Notes: generated by a model not told the origin, from the sequence alone. 64,000 nt of DNA from Ascaphus truei (GCA_036426205.1 WSYH01000843.1:95125-159124); one strand, 5' to 3'; positions 22,021 to 35,500 are shown, counted from the first letter of the stretch. Numbers and translations: made by a program.

Positions 22021-22339
22021 GAGTGTGTGGGGTACTGAACCACCCCCTGTGTTTATAGCAGCAGACACCCTTAACAGCAACACGGTTATGTGATATAATT
22101 TATTTATTTTCTATATACCTCACTGTGGGAGTTGTGGTTTATTCTTTTCCACACATTTATTTGGTTTAGTCACTGCACTGTATATTATATATTATATATA
22201 TTCATATATTTTATTTTTAGGTTAGTTAGTTAGGTAGTAGCGCACAGTATTTTTCTGTTTTTTACTGTATTACACTATACTGTACTGTACAGTACATGAC
22301 AGTATTACTGTAAGTTTAGAGCTGCAGTTCAAGCTTGCG

Positions 22340-22787
22340 TGTGTCAAAATGTTTTTTATTTTTAAAACAATACTGTACGTACTTTACAGTGCATCAATAC
22401 AATACTGTATGCGAGTTGAGGGGACAATACTGTACAATACTGTATGCGAGTTGAGGGGATGTTTCTCTGTTGAGTGAACTTTGAAGAATGATTTGATTGG
22501 CCATCGAAGTACGTGATGCTGCAGCTTAAAAATGTAGGGAGAGGGTGGGGCTGAAGAGTCAGAGCCAATCAGAAGTTTGTTCTCATCCTACAGACACAGA
22601 TGTAGGATATTGCTTGAACGGCTGCTTTAATTCCCAATGACATGACTTGACGCATGCGCAATACTGGTAATAATAGCATATTTGTTTGTTTTTCCCCAGA
22701 AAAGAAACTTTGACATCAAGCGGAAAAAGACAAAAGAAGAGATTTGGATGGACCTCCAATATCGCTTTTTTTAAAAGTTGCTTGCGG
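22340..22787. other. Transposon segment that received the L1-1 insertion
   Basis: The right part (about 22,690-22,787, GTTTTTCCCCAGAAAAGAAA ... AATATCGCTTTTTTT) corresponds to 52,985-53,060 of the inner element (TTTTTCCTCAGAAAAGAAAA ... AATATCGCTTTG). After the target sequence TTGCTTGCG, the homology continues at 43,641 (CATTGTTTGCC versus CACATTGCTGAA). I infer that both L1s sit inside one older transposon copy. Confidence 0.5.
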
Positions 22788-22962
22788 GAGGCGCATGCGC
22801 GATGGCAAGGAGTATAGCAGCATAGCCTTATAGCTCCGTGCCTCGCTCTATACATTAACACAAACAAAAACCGTAAATTAAAAGATAAAAGCAGAAAAAA
22901 ACATAACAAACCCAGGATCATGCTGCAGGGATGTCGGCGGGGGAAGATCCAGCAGGACGGCC

Positions 22963-23841
22963 ATGGCAATGGTGCCCACTTCCCACACGGGTTCAGATTC
23001 AGAGGCAGACAACGAGATAGACCCAGGGGAGGATCCGGGACTGTTGCCGGTGAGACGCTGTGATTTCGAGCGGCTATATACTGATTTAAAGACCCTATTA
23101 CAAGCAGAAATCAAAGCACTAGGCAAAGAAGTGGGGAGCCTAGGAGAAAGAACGAATGAGCAAGAGGGAAAGGTGGACGCCAACGCTAAAACTGGGCAGA
23201 AGAATGCAAAAAAACCAGCGGACTTACAGCTGCAGATAAACGAACTCCGTGAGAGACAAGAAGACGCGGAGAACCGCGACCGCCGCAACAATGTCCGCCT
23301 CAGAGGGATACCGGAGAGTATCGGGGACTGTGAAGAGTATGTGGAGCGGTGGCTGGAGCATCTCTACCCGGACACCCCAAAAGAGAAGCTCATAATGGAC
23401 AGGTGCCACCAAGCACTGAGGTCCAGGCCACAAGCAAATGAACAACCGCGGGACATTATTGTGCGGCTTCATTATTACAAAACAAGAGAGGAGGTGCTGC
23501 AAAAAGCAAGGAATACTGCCAGCATGGAGTTTGAGGGGGCAAAAATATTGGTCTTCCAAGACCTAGCCCCATCCACCCTGGTCCGCCATAGGAGCCTATG
23601 GCCCATTACAAAGATCTTAAGGGACAAAGCGATTCGTTATCGCTGGATGTTTCCGTTCAGCCTGATGGTGATCTGGAATGGATGCCCAATCTCAATGAAG
23701 TCCCCAGAAGAAGGAGCGGAGTTCCTTAAAAAACGTGGGCTAAGGGAAAAAAACCCAGGCACTGGACAGGAGGACGCAGCTCTGGGACCTGCGTGGACAA
23801 CAGTGGGGAGCCCGGTCACTAGAGGAGCTGACCAGTGGTGA
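22963..23841 (+). CDS. L1 ORF1 protein
   Basis: A 292-residue open frame, starting at an ATG in good context (GGCCATGG). Residues about 25-95 are charged and heptad-like (coiled coil for trimerisation). Residues about 105-195 form the RNA-recognition-type core, with RRNNVRLRGIPE, then MDRCHQALR. About 200-250 is the C-terminal domain, with TKILRDKAIRYRWMFPF. This order is that of L1 ORF1p (transposase_22 family), the RNA chaperone that coats L1 RNA in the RNP. The frame is intact. An upstream ATG at 22,931 is in another frame. Confidence 0.85.
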   Translation: MAMVPTSHTGSDSEADNEIDPGEDPGLLPVRRCDFERLYTDLKTLLQAEIKALGKEVGSLGERTNEQEGKVDANAKTGQKNAKKPADLQLQINELRERQEDAENRDRRNNVRLRGIPESIGDCEEYVERWLEHLYPDTPKEKLIMDRCHQALRSRPQANEQPRDIIVRLHYYKTREEVLQKARNTASMEFEGAKILVFQDLAPSTLVRHRSLWPITKILRDKAIRYRWMFPFSLMVIWNGCPISMKSPEEGAEFLKKRGLREKNPGTGQEDAALGPAWTTVGSPVTRGADQW

Positions 23842-25677
23842 CAGAGCCCACAACAACAGATCTAAAGTTTGAGGGCAGTCTAGAACACAGATGACAAGTT
23901 TGAAATGTTTGAAATGTTTACGGTTAACATAGTTATAAGTTACCCCTATGCTGAACTATGTTACTATGCTGAAGTCTAACCGGAGAGGCACCTGCAGAAA
24001 CACCATACTCGGGTCAATGGAATCCTGTTAAAAAGCAATTGGGCTTACCTCGTGGGGGTGGCATGGCACCCAAGATGGCGGAGACAGCACAGGCAGCGTG
24101 GAATGCAGAACCAGGAAGGCGGGAAGATCGGGTTGAGAGGGAAGCGATGGAGATGATGCGTCCGCTTCTGTGAGTTGCCAATTCCAAAATGGCGTCCAGT
24201 GAAAATACGTCACCGGAAGGGGCGGGACCCGGAGCGGCCATCTTGGAGGTGGCGAGGGTCAGAGGAAACATCAGCAACGACGTCACACAGCAGAGCCAGA
24301 AGCAACAGCACCAGCAAGCAAGGGATCGCACGCCGGAAGGAAGGGACCGCCTGGAGCAGGTGATACCCCATACAGAAGGGGCTTCCACATGCAGGCCACG
24401 AGGCAGAAGAAAGATAGCTCTGGAGAATCACAGAGTGATCAGCACGGACTGCACTGGAGATATTAAAATGGAACAAATGTGGATGTGACTTATTATAGAG
24501 CTAAGGGGGCGGCGGAGAGAGAGATTGACAGGTTAGGGAGGGGTATAATAGTGGCACGGGTAGCACAGATAAGGAGGGCAAAAAAGTAGAATGGTGGGGT
24601 AAGTTAGGCGAGATACAAGGAGGGGGAAGTGTAACATGGCGAGAGAGGATTGAGTAAGTAGAATAAAGTAGGTGGCTTAGGGTAAGTGGCAAGAAAGAGA
24701 GAGGCAGTATGTAGATGGGTTGGAGGGTGGACCAGAGAGGAGAAGAGTAGGGAGGAGAAGTATAGAGGAGTAAGTAGGTCGACGGGAAGGAAGGGGGGCA
24801 TGATATGTTGGAAGGCAAGAGTAGGTTAGCTTAAGGGAAGGGTCTAATAGAAGTGATGGAGAGTGATAAGAGATGGAGAGGAGTTTAAACAGGAGAAGGA
24901 GGAAGGCGAGAAGGCAATATCCAAACATGAAGCTAGACAAGATGGAGCGAGAACAGGAAAGAGATAAAGGGGTCACATGCAATCAATCTATAAACGAATC
25001 AGGTGTAGTCAAAGACCCAGAAACATGCCAGCAATACGTGCAGTCGTCCCGCTCACAGAGGTCACCAGACACATGAATTTAGGAGGCACGTATGGCCATG
25101 CACCAAGCAAGGGCTGGAGGCTCCACACAGAGAAGTACGTAAGGGGAATAACAGTCACAGAGAAGGGGTGTTAGGTTCGGTAGGAGTTTAGAAGGCACTG
25201 GAGGGGAGGGGAAATCAGCATAGGAGAGTGTTAGTTTATAACAATTAAAGGAGCGGGCCGGACAGCAGGGGTTAGGGCCTGCACCGGAATCCGCATGGGC
25301 CGATCGCCGGGACACGTGGGGAACTCGTTCCAAGTTTCCAGCGAAGTCCCTTGGGTGGGAATTAAGGTGGGGGAGGGAGCAAGGCGAAAGACGAGGAAGA
25401 GTTTGGCCGCTTCCACTGAGCACCCAAGGGCGCTGGACTCAGGACCAGGGTACTTATGCCTGGGCCCTGAGACCATTGTGTATATGTTGTGTGCGTGTTT
25501 GTGTCGATGTTTCCCTCCCCCCTCCCCTCTTGTGTCTTCCTCTCCCCCTTCCAACACCCGGACGTATCGGAGATGGCGGAGAAGCAGAAGCTTGACAACA
25601 GAAGTAGCGTTTGCAGCAGCGGCCAACACACAACTCAGACCCACACCTGGTCTCGGAGCAAGCACCAATATCAGCAA
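23842..25677. other. Long L1 inter-ORF region
   Basis: About 1.8 kb separates ORF1 and ORF2, much longer than usual for L1. It has purine-rich sequence (24,490-24,960) and several AAGATGGCG / CCATCTTGG words (24,073, 24,187 and 24,238), which resemble YY1-type sites found in L1 promoters. It could contain an unrecognised insertion or a second promoter-like segment. No separate gene is supported. Confidence 0.45.
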
Positions 25678-28337
25678 TGATGAGTAGAGAGCTAGTCATG
25701 TTGTCACACAATGTTAAAGGTTTTAACAGTCCAATCAAGCGCAGAATAGCATTTAGGGACTACAATAGGAAGAAAGCAGATATCATCTTCTTGAAGGAAA
25801 CTCACTTTTCAAATACCAATCAGCCCAAATACCTAGATAAAAATTATAGATCTTTTCATTTGGCCTCAGCTAACGTTAAAAAAAGAGGGGTAGCTATAGT
25901 GGTACACAATAGATTGGCGCTCTCCATAGGTAAAACTCACATAGATAAGGACGGTAGATTAATTATTGTAATAGGTGAAATCCAAGGCCACAGCCTAACA
26001 TTAGCCTCAATCTACGCCCCTTGCGAACAAAACTCAGGATTCTTTAAGCACTTTTTTAACAAGCTGCATAAAGTAGCGAGAGGCAATATTTTCTTAGCAG
26101 GAGATCTCAATCGCGCGTTAGACCCCGACTTGGACAGATGTACAGGAATTAACTCTACCCACAAACTGTACGTACTAACAATACACAAAGGCATACAAGA
26201 CTGCCAGCTAGTCGACATTTGGAGGGATCAACATCCAGGCGCTCGCGAAGATACTTTCTTTTCCCACCCCCACAACAGCTACAGTAGGATAGATTACCTC
26301 CTGGTGTCCAACAGAGTGGTCCCGGTGGTCGGCCATTCTGAGATCCACGATACCTCATGGTCAGACCACGCACCTGTAGAGCTGAGGTGCTCACTAGATA
26401 CACTAGACAGACCTGGAGCAAATTGGAAGCTCAACGAGCTCCTATTGAAAGCCCCGCAACGGAAGCGGAAATAGGGCAACAGATTAAAGAATACTTTCAA
26501 GAAAAAGAGGGGAGTGTTTCTTCACAGTCCTCGCTATGGGAGGCCCATAAGGCTACCCTTAGGGGAATATTAATGAATATAGCCGCTAGACGTAAACGGG
26601 AGAAAGGAAAAAAGATAATAGAGCTGCGGCAGAAATTGGCACACCTCACTGCACAGCATAAAATAAACAAAAGTCAAGACATCTGGAAGGAGCTATCAGA
26701 TACGAAAATTAAACTTAATTTAGTGCTGTCCTCACAGGCCGAAAAGGAGTTAGCATGGTCCAAGCGCAGATTCTACAAAAAAGCCAACAAGCCAGATACC
26801 TTATAAGCCAATAAGCTCCGAAACAAGCTTCCAAATTTTCGTATAGCATCTATCAAATCTCAGGGGGGGGACCTTACCTCCGATCCTAGACAGATTGTAG
26901 AGGTATTTAAAAACTGCTACATGACACTCTATGATGGGGATAAGATCAGCCACACACAAAAGACCGCAGATACATTCGAGAAAATTTTAGCAGAGGCGCA
27001 GCTACCGACGCTGGGCAGGGAGGAAAGAGAGGCGCTGCAGGGGGATTTCACTATAGAGGAACAAACAGAGGTAATGAAGTCCCTAAAACAGCCAAGGCCC
27101 CTGGGCCAGACGGCTTTTCAAATTTATATTACAAGAAATTTAGGAAAATACTGGCTCCACACTTGCTGAAACTATTTAATGGGATACTGGCAGGGGCGCC
27201 CTTTCCAGCACAGATGCTCCAGGTGTCCATCTCACTGATCCACAAGCCCAGAAAGGACCCGTCAGATATAAGAGCTACCGGCCTATATCCCTGATCAATT
27301 CGGATAAAAAAATATTCTCTAAACTTATAGCTAACAGGGTGGGCATTGTCCTTCCTGGGATGATACATCCGGATCAAGTCGGTTTTATAGGGGGTAGGCA
27401 AGCGGCAGACAATACCAGATGGATTATTGATTTAATCGATCTGGTCAAAAGAAAAAATTTCCCGTCTATGGTGTTAAGTCTGGACGCCGAAAAGGCCTTC
27501 GACAGGATCGACTGGCCTTACCTCAGAGAGATGCTTGGGGCATTTGGCTTCGGGGGGCGCTTACTAGAGGCGATTTTAGCCCTTTATAACGGCCCCACAG
27601 CAAGAGTGCGACACCAGGGATTCCCCTCGGAGGTATTTCACATCCGTAGCGGGAAGAGACAGGGGTGCCCATTGTCGCCTCTGTTATTCGCCCTTTGCAT
27701 AGAACCCCTTGTGGCACATTTCAGATTAAGCCCAGATATATCAGGAATAGAGTTGGGGGAGCAATCGCATAAGGTGGCACTTTATGCGGATGACGTGATA
27801 TTAACGTTATCAAAACCTCTCACCTCTCTGCCCAACGTCTTTGAGATCCTGAGAGTATTCAACATGGTTTCGGGTTTCAAAATCAATCAATCCAAGTCAG
27901 AAGCCCTCAACATTAATCTAGCCAAACCGGTCGAAAAACTGATTGAGATAAATTTCAATTTTAAATGGCAGCCCTCTGCAATCAAATATTTAGGGGTATA
28001 TATCACCAGGGAATACAAAACTCTATACAAAGCTAATTTCCCCAAATTAATGCGGAAGCTGAGGGAGGTTCTCAGGGTATGGGCGGGCTATGGCATCTCT
28101 TGGTTTGGCAGGATCAATAGCGTAAAAATGAACTTACTCCCTAGAATGCTATACCTGTTTCAAGCCCTCCCAATACCGCTCGTTCAGGCTCAGATCCTCG
28201 CACTGCAGGCGCATATCATTCGATTTATTTGGAACAAAAAAAGCCCATGAATTGCAAAAGGCATATTGACAAGGCCAGTGATAAAAGGGGGGTTATCAGT
28301 ACCTTGCTTGATGGCATATTATAAAGCGGCACAACTA
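25678..28337 (+). pseudogene. L1 ORF2, 5' part (endonuclease and reverse transcriptase)
   Basis: Starts MMSRELVMLSHNVKGFN. The AP-type endonuclease domain has LKETHFS (about 25,793), LAGDLNRALDPDLD (about 26,095) and SDHAPVEL (about 26,361). The frame shifts near 26,460, a stop lies at 26,804-26,806 and another shift near 27,085-27,300. The RT is then open to 28,250, with GFIGGRQAADNTRW, LDAEKAFDRIDW (27,480-27,515), RQGCPLSPLLF and the catalytic YADD at 27,783-27,794. After a stop at 28,250 the frame continues to AYYKAAQ, where the TA-flanked element interrupts it. Disabled by several lesions, although some may be sequencing errors. Confidence 0.85.
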
Positions 28338-28533
28338 CTGCTGCGGCAGACGTTATTCTAACAAATCACCGGTTTGTCCCTGGCTTGTTCCTGGAGCATG
28401 CCGCGTTCCCAGCCACGGGTCATGCCCGGCTGATGCGAGGTTGATGTGTTAAATTGATAATGGTTCAGGATTTAATAGGCTGCAATGCTTCGCGTGTCCG
28501 CCAGATGGCATAAATTCATGAATTGTAATGCAG

Positions 28534-28579
<46 letters not shown>

Positions 28580-28629
28580 TGTATAACAACAACCCCTATA
28601 ACCCCTAACATACTGTACACATACAGTAC

Positions 28630-31000
28630 TGTATATGCACATCAATGATACTATAGGCCGGCGGGGGTGAGATGAGTTTGCAGCAGAGAGAGATCTGCTG
28701 CTCTCTCTGTGCAAACATCGGCACATTAAAAATTATTTAAAATACATTTTTATTCATAGTTGTAGATTGCAGGGGGTCTCCAGGGCTGAACCGCATTGGT
28801 TTCAGGTCCGGGGACCCCCTGCTTCCCGAGATACAGGCCCCTTTATGAGGTGCCGGTATCCCTCTGCATTAAAAGTCCCGATCACAGTGACCGCGGAATG
28901 TAAACAAAGCAGAGGGATACCGGCACCCCCCTAAAGGGGCCTGTTATCTCAGGGAGCAGGGGTCCCCGGACTTAAACCAGCGTTCCGTCCAAGACCCTCT
29001 CCATCTACGTATGAATAAAACACACACATCAATAAAGAATCATTCCTACTTTTGGGCGGCTATGTTAACGAAGCAGCATGAATGTATTTTTAATAATATT
29101 GAACAGTGAGCAGGGGGTTCCCTGAGCCACAAAAAAGCTCAAGGGACCCCCTCTCTCCTGCACAATATTATTAAAATAATAAATGCTGCTTCATTACCAT
29201 AGCTGATAGCGGACTAAGGCAATGAAGGGGTTAACCCACCGTGCCCGCTTTATTGTGGGTAGCGGGGGTGGGTGAAGGGGTATTTGGCCCTTGGTGTGAG
29301 TTTAGGACTTGCGGGGGGGTTGCGGTGCACTTAACCCCTTCACGACCTAGCTTAATACCGCTAGTCATAAGGGGTTAACCCCTCCCGCCTACCCCCCCGC
29401 AACCTACAAACCACCGTTGGGGCTAATACCCCCTTCACCCACCCCCGCTACCCACAATAAAAAAAAATCACACACAGCAGCAGCGCCCAAAAAATAAAAT
29501 AAATCTAATAAATAAATAAATACATATATATAAATAAATACATTTTTTAAATACTTTTATTCATAGTGTAGATGTGCAGGGGGTCTCCGGAGCAGACCGC
29601 ATTGGTTTCATGTCGCGGGACCCCCTGCTTCCGAGATCAGGCCCCTTTATGAGGTGCCGTATCCCTCTGCATTTAGGGTCCCGATCACGTGACCGCGGCA
29701 TGTAACCAAGCAGTAGGGATACCGGCACCCGCTAAGGGGCCTGTATCTCGGGGAGAAGGGGGTCCCCGGACCTAAAACCAAAGCGGTTCTGCTCCGGAGA
29801 CCCTCTGCACATCTACAGTATGAAATAAAAAACACACATCAATAAAGAATCGTTCTTTACCTTTGTGGCTATGTGCTATGGTAACGAAGCGCATGAATGT
29901 ATTTTAATAATATTGTAAGTGAGCAGGGGGTTCCCTGACCAGAAATCAAAGCTCAAGGGACCCCCTGCTCCCTGCACAATATTATTAAATACAGAATGCT
30001 GCTTCATCCCATAGCTGATAGCCGCTCCAATGAAGGTTAAGCAGAATAGCATGTTTTATTGGGACATTTGCCACATAAACTTGCAATAACAACATACAGT
30101 ACACGCCCTGTGTATTTAAAATACATAAACAACATAAATCATAAATCATATTTTTAATGTGTCTTTAAACCTCCCTGCCTTGACTGTAATCTATATAAGG
30201 CCCCCTCCCCCTAATGTTCGTTAAACTTCCTGGCCATGAGATATCTGTTGTAAGGCCCCTCCCCTAATGTGTCTGTTAAATCTCCCTGTCCTGTGTTTCT
30301 GTGAGTGCATTGGTATGTAAATGTGGGGAGGGGGAGGGGGATCCCGATGTCGATACTATATGCGCGCCTCACTGCCAATGACCCATCCCATGAGCTAACA
30401 CCCTCACCCACTACCCACTACCCACTAACCCACCTACCCATGGTCCCTCCTCCGCTGCTGCAAAACAAGACAAAAAATTAAACATCCAAAGAAATGTCCC
30501 CTAACCCCTTAATCACCATAGCGGTTATTAACCGCTACAGTCATTAAGGGGTTACACCCACCCACACCACCACTCGGACCTACATACCCCCCACTAACCC
30601 CCACCACAACCCCCCACCCCGTGAGGCCTAACCACCCTCACCCACTACCCCAAGGGAGGCCTACCCACATACCCCCCCACCGCCAGTACCACAATAAAAC
30701 AATACAGTGACCCACAATAAGCATCATTATTGTATTAAATATTACCCACCCCCAGTGCCCCCCATAAATACAAGATTTATCCTTTTACAAACAGGTTCAT
30801 AATGCAGCCCCCACGCAGTCCCGGTGTGCTGGCGGGGCACCTGACAGACCTACAGGGTACCAGCACCCTTTTCAAACCGGTTCTGGAGGCCTGCTGGTGG
30901 GGTCCCAGCCAGCACCATGGCCCCCAGGTGGTCTCCTTGGGTCACCGTGGGCCACAATTGGGTCCCCACGGTAGACCCGTGTATGGTCTGGGAGCACCGG
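28630..31000. repeat. Left arm of the giant foldback (partner 33,040-35,340)
   Basis: Read inward, the arm matches the complement of 35,340-33,040 in order. It holds the GATACTATAGGCCGGCGGG block, a 285-bp foldback unit (28,760-29,010), a TCAAGGGACCCCC hairpin (29,090-29,185), a GTGAAGGGG / CTTAACCCCTTC palindrome (29,240-29,450), a second 285-bp unit, TTAAACCTCCCTGCCTTGAC, the 30,505-30,562 palindrome, and CAGTCCCGGTGTGCTGGCGG near 30,820. The arm itself contains smaller hairpins, so structure is nested at three scales. Confidence 0.7.
30505..30562. repeat. ACCCCTTAAT palindrome (with mates at 29,335, 33,388, 34,590)
   Basis: CCCCTTAATCACCATAGCGG / CCGCTACAGTCATTAAGGGG form an imperfect perfect-length hairpin with GTTATTAAC at the centre. 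The mirror copy at 33,388-33,447 is in the other arm. Confidence 0.7.
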
Positions 31001-31708
31001 GTCAGATCCACAGGTGTCTGTGGGGCCTCGGGTGGTTTCCACGGGGGTCTGGGGAACTCACGAGTGCTCACTATGGGTCCGCGTTGCCCCCACAAAGTGG
31101 GACCACACATCATCATCCCCGCACCTATGGCTGGTGGTGCCCCCACAATGTGAGGCCACCGCTTCATCCCGCTACTACGGTCTCGGTGCCCCCATAGATG
31201 TGAGGCCACCGTTCAATCCCCGCTGTGTCACCCGTGGAACTACCCAGCCTGATACCCGTGGTATACCCGAGGAGACACTCAGGTGGTCTCCAGAGGCCCC
31301 ACGCAGAACCACGGAACAAACCTTGAATGGTCAAAAAATACACCCCCCCCCTCCCCCCCCCCAACACCTACAGTACAATAATGTGCAAAATAACTATATA
31401 CAGAATATGGATAATAGATTAATTGCCCATTATTAAACAACATTACTAGCATCTTCAATAAATAAAGTACTACTGACCTCATCAGTACGAAGTGTCCGTT
31501 GCCAGCAAATACCTTGTCTTGTCCACGCATACATAGCAATACAAAGCCAATACCTTGATTGCAAGTACATTCAGTATCAATTAACCCCTTAAACACCTTA
31601 TCAGATGAATACCGCAAAGGTAATAAGGGGTTAACCACACATTCCCGATACCCACCTTCACCCATTTATTTGTACAGTGGCTTCATCATGCACTATATAT
31701 ACAGTTTA
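31001..31708. other. Central loop of the foldback, left part
   Basis: GC-rich sequence with degenerate repeats of GGTCTGGGGA / CACGGGGGTC type, a C-run at 31,343-31,362, a copy of the GCCCATTATTAAAC palindrome (31,385-31,435) and a CCCTTAAACACCTTATCAGA...AAGGTAATAAGGGG palindrome (31,584-31,633). No coding motif recognised. Confidence 0.4.
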
Positions 31709-31714
31709 ATACAA

Positions 31715-31754
<40 letters not shown>

Positions 31755-31870
31755 GAGAGAGATAGAGAAGAAGCGAGAGCGAGTAGCAGGAGACGGAGGA
31801 GGAAGACGATAGAGGAGATAGAGAGAGATATCAGAGAGAGCGATAGATATAGAGAGATAGAGATAGAGGA
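31709..31870. repeat. TA and GA-rich microsatellites
   Basis: (TA)n from 31,709 to 31,751, then GAGAGATAGAGA-type purine repeats. Low complexity. Confidence 0.85.
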
Positions 31871-32084
31871 GAGTGATCGAATACGATCGCTCGAGAGCGC
31901 TATATATATAGAGATCGAGAGTATGAGCATAGCTTCCCCTCTCGATTGAAACTGCGGGAAGTCTTCATCTCTTACTGGTCTTACTGCTCGTGCTTTCGGC
32001 AATAGACGCTACTCTTTCTCTCGTGTAAGGATGAACTTGTGGGGTCAGCAGAGTGGTCTTGGAAAATAGGAGAGATTAAGATAT

Positions 32085-32502
32085 AATATACACACACATG
32101 ATGAACCAATATACAAATAAATGTAGAAGGGTTATCAAGACCAAACTGTACTACAAATAACACTTCTCCATACAGACACACTACATTACAATGAATTTCC
32201 TTTAATAGTCCTAACTGAACTTACAATCTAAATCATCAAATGCCAATGAAAAAACTCACATTCCAATCAATACATTGCATTTACATTNNNNNGAGAGTAG
32301 AGAGAATATACACACACAGATGAACCAATATACAAATAAATGTAGAAGGGTTATCAAGACCAAACTGTACTACAAATAACACTTCTCCATACAGACACAC
32401 TACATTACAATGAATTTCCTAATAGTCCTAACTGAACTTACAATCTAAATCATCAAATGCAATGAAAAAACTCACATTCCAATCAATACATTGCATTACA
32501 TT
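32085..32502. repeat. Assembly gap flanked by a direct duplicate
   Basis: Five Ns at 32,288-32,292 are bracketed by two almost identical copies of about 200 bases (32,085-32,287 and 32,305-32,502), both beginning AATATACACACACA. This is the signature of two overlapping contig ends placed side by side rather than merged, so the duplication is probably artificial. Confidence 0.8.
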
Positions 32503-35500
32503 GTATAATGATGCATAAAATCTATGCACCATATACATTCTGCAAATGAATGTTAACACTGTGAACAATATCATTGCAAGCTAAATACAAATACTGTACT
32601 CCAAACTAGTCAACTATTTTAACCAATCAAGTAAACATAAATCAATTAGCAATCATTATTTACATCCCTAAACAATTGACAGTCCATCCCGAACAATGAA
32701 ACAATTGACTAATTCACGCCTGGAGCAGAACAATTTAGCATGTAAAATTTTTTAAGTACCAACCAGAATACAAACTTTAAAACCAAGGCTAACCCTGAAC
32801 ATAAGCACACAATACAATATCAACAATTATATCTATCTAATTTTAAAATACTTTAAACACACAATAAAGCATAGCAGCATAGACAAATTAATTTAAAACA
32901 CATCAAATCAAGCTTTTAAAGCAACATCATTTCTTACCCTGTATGTATATATCTCTCTAGACATATATACATACATACATACAGTGGCAAGAAATGATAT
33001 ACCACAAAAAAAAGATACACATGTTAAAAAAGCTTTTAAAAAAATTAACCAGGCCTCCAGAACCTGTTTGAAAAAGGCTGCAGTACCCTGTAGGTCTGTC
33101 AGATGCCCCGCCAGCACACCGGGGACTCGCGTGGGGCTGCAGTTATGAACCCTGTTTGTAAAAGGATAAATCTTGTATTTATGGGGGGGCACAGGGGGTG
33201 GGTAATGTATTTAATAAATATAATGATGCTTATTGTGGGTCACTGTATTGTTTTTATTGTGGGTACTGGCGGTGGGGGGGTATGTGGGTAGGCCTCCCTT
33301 GTGGGTAGTGGGTGAGGGTGGTTAGGCCTCAAGGGGTGGGGGGTTAGTGTGGGAGGGTATGTAGGCATCCCGAGTGGTGGGTGTGGGTGGGTTAACCCCT
33401 TAATGACTGTAGCGGTTAATAACCGCTATGGTGATTAAGGGGTTAGGGGACATTACTTTGGATGTTTTTATTTTTGACTCTGTTTTGCAGCAGCGGAGGG
33501 GCCATGGGCAGGTGGGTAGTGGGTAGTGGGTAGTGGGTGTGGGTGGTTAGAAATCACGGGGTGGGCAATTGGCAGTGAGGCGCTGCATTATATGCACATC
33601 GGGATCCCCCTCCCCCTCCCCACATTTACATACACTGCACTCACAGAAACACAGGCTAGGGAGATTTAACAGACACATTAGGGGGAGGGGGCCTTATACA
33701 GATTACAGTCATGGCCTGGAAATTTAACAGACACATTAGGGGGAGGGGGCCTTACATAGATTACAGTCAAGGCAGGGAGGTCTAATAGACACATTAAAAA
33801 TATGTATTTAATGTATTTATTGTTGTTTATGTATTTTAAATACACAGGGCGTGTACTGTATGTTGTTTATTGCAATGTTTATTGGGGGCAAATGTCCCCA
33901 ATAAACATGCTATTCTGCCTTAACCCTTCATTGCCTTAGCGGCTATCAGCTATGGTAATGAAGCAGCATTTCTGTATTTTAATAATATTGTGCAGGGGCA
34001 GGGGGTCCCTTGAGCTTTGATTTCTGGCTCAGGGAACCCCCTGCTCACTGTACAATATTATTAAAAATACATTCATGCTGCTTCGTTACCATAGCACATA
34101 GCCACAAAGGTAAGGAACGATTCTTTATTGATGTGTGTTTTTTATTCATACTGTAGATGTGCAGAGGGTCTCCGGAGCAGAACCGCTTTGGTTTTAGGTC
34201 CGGGGACCCCCTTCTCCCCGAGATACAGGCCCCTTTAGCGGGTGCCGGTATCCCTATGCTTGGTTTACATGCCGCGGTCACGTCATCGGGACCCTAAATG
34301 CAGAGGGATAACGGCACCTCATAAAGGGGCCTGTATCTCGGGAAGCAGGGGGTCCCCGGACCTGAAACCAATGCGGTTCTGCTCCGGAGACCCCCTGCAC
34401 ATCTACACTATGAATATAAATGTATTTAAAATTTATTTATTTATATTCATGTATTTATTTATTTATTTAGATTTATTTATTTATTTTTTGGGCGGCTGCT
34501 GTGTGTGAATTTTTTTTATTGTGGGTAGCGGGGGTGGGTGAAGGGGGTATTAGCCCCAACGGTGGTTGTTTAAGGCTTGCTGGGGGGTAGCGGGAGGGGT
34601 TAACCCCTTCATGATCATAGCGGTATTAACTGCTATGGTCGTGAAGGGGTTAAGTGCACCCGCAACCCCCCCGCAAGTCCTAAACTCACACAAAGGGCCA
34701 AATACCCCCTTCACCCATCCCTGCTACCCACAATAAAGCAGGCACGGTGGGTTAACCCCTTCATTGCCTTAGCGGCTATCAGCTATGGTAATGAAGCAGC
34801 ATTTCTGTATTTTAATAATATTGTGCAGGAGCAGGGGGTCCCTTGAGCTTTGGTTTGTGGCTCAGGGAACCCCCTGCTCACTGTACAATATTATTAAAAA
34901 TACATTCATGCTGCTTCGTTACCATAGCCCATAGCCGCAAAGGTAAGGAATGATTCTTTATTGATGTGTGTGTTTTATTCATACTGTAGATGTGCTCCCC
35001 TGCTCCCCGAGATACAGGCCCCTTTAGGGGGTGCCGGTATCCCTCTGCTTTGTTTACATTCCGCGGTCACGTGATCGGGACCTTTAAATGCAGAGGGATA
35101 CCGGCACCTCATAAAGGGGCCTGTATCTCGGGAAGCAGGGGGTCCCCGGACCTGAAACCAATGCGGTTCAGCTCCGGAGACCCCCTGCACATGTACACTA
35201 TGAATAAAAATGTATTTTAAATAATTTTTAATGTGCCGATGTTTGCGCAGAGAGAGCAGCGGATCTCTCTGCTGCAAACACATCTCGCCCCCGCCGGCCT
35301 ATAGTATCATTGATGTGCATATACAGTACTGTATGTGTACAGTACTGTATGTTAGGGGTTATAGGGGACGGCTTCAAAGACAACAGCTCGCAAACGCCCC
35401 CATGAGTTTTTACACGGCATTGCAGTATTGCAGAAAGCGGGAATAAAATGCTTAAATCACAGCCGCGAAAATAACGCAATATACCCCGGCCGAAAATGAC

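Noticed and set aside
30802..31436. Open frames of 119-140 residues on both strands
   Set aside because: GC-rich degenerate repeat inside the foldback; frames overlap on both strands and share no motif with any family I recognise.
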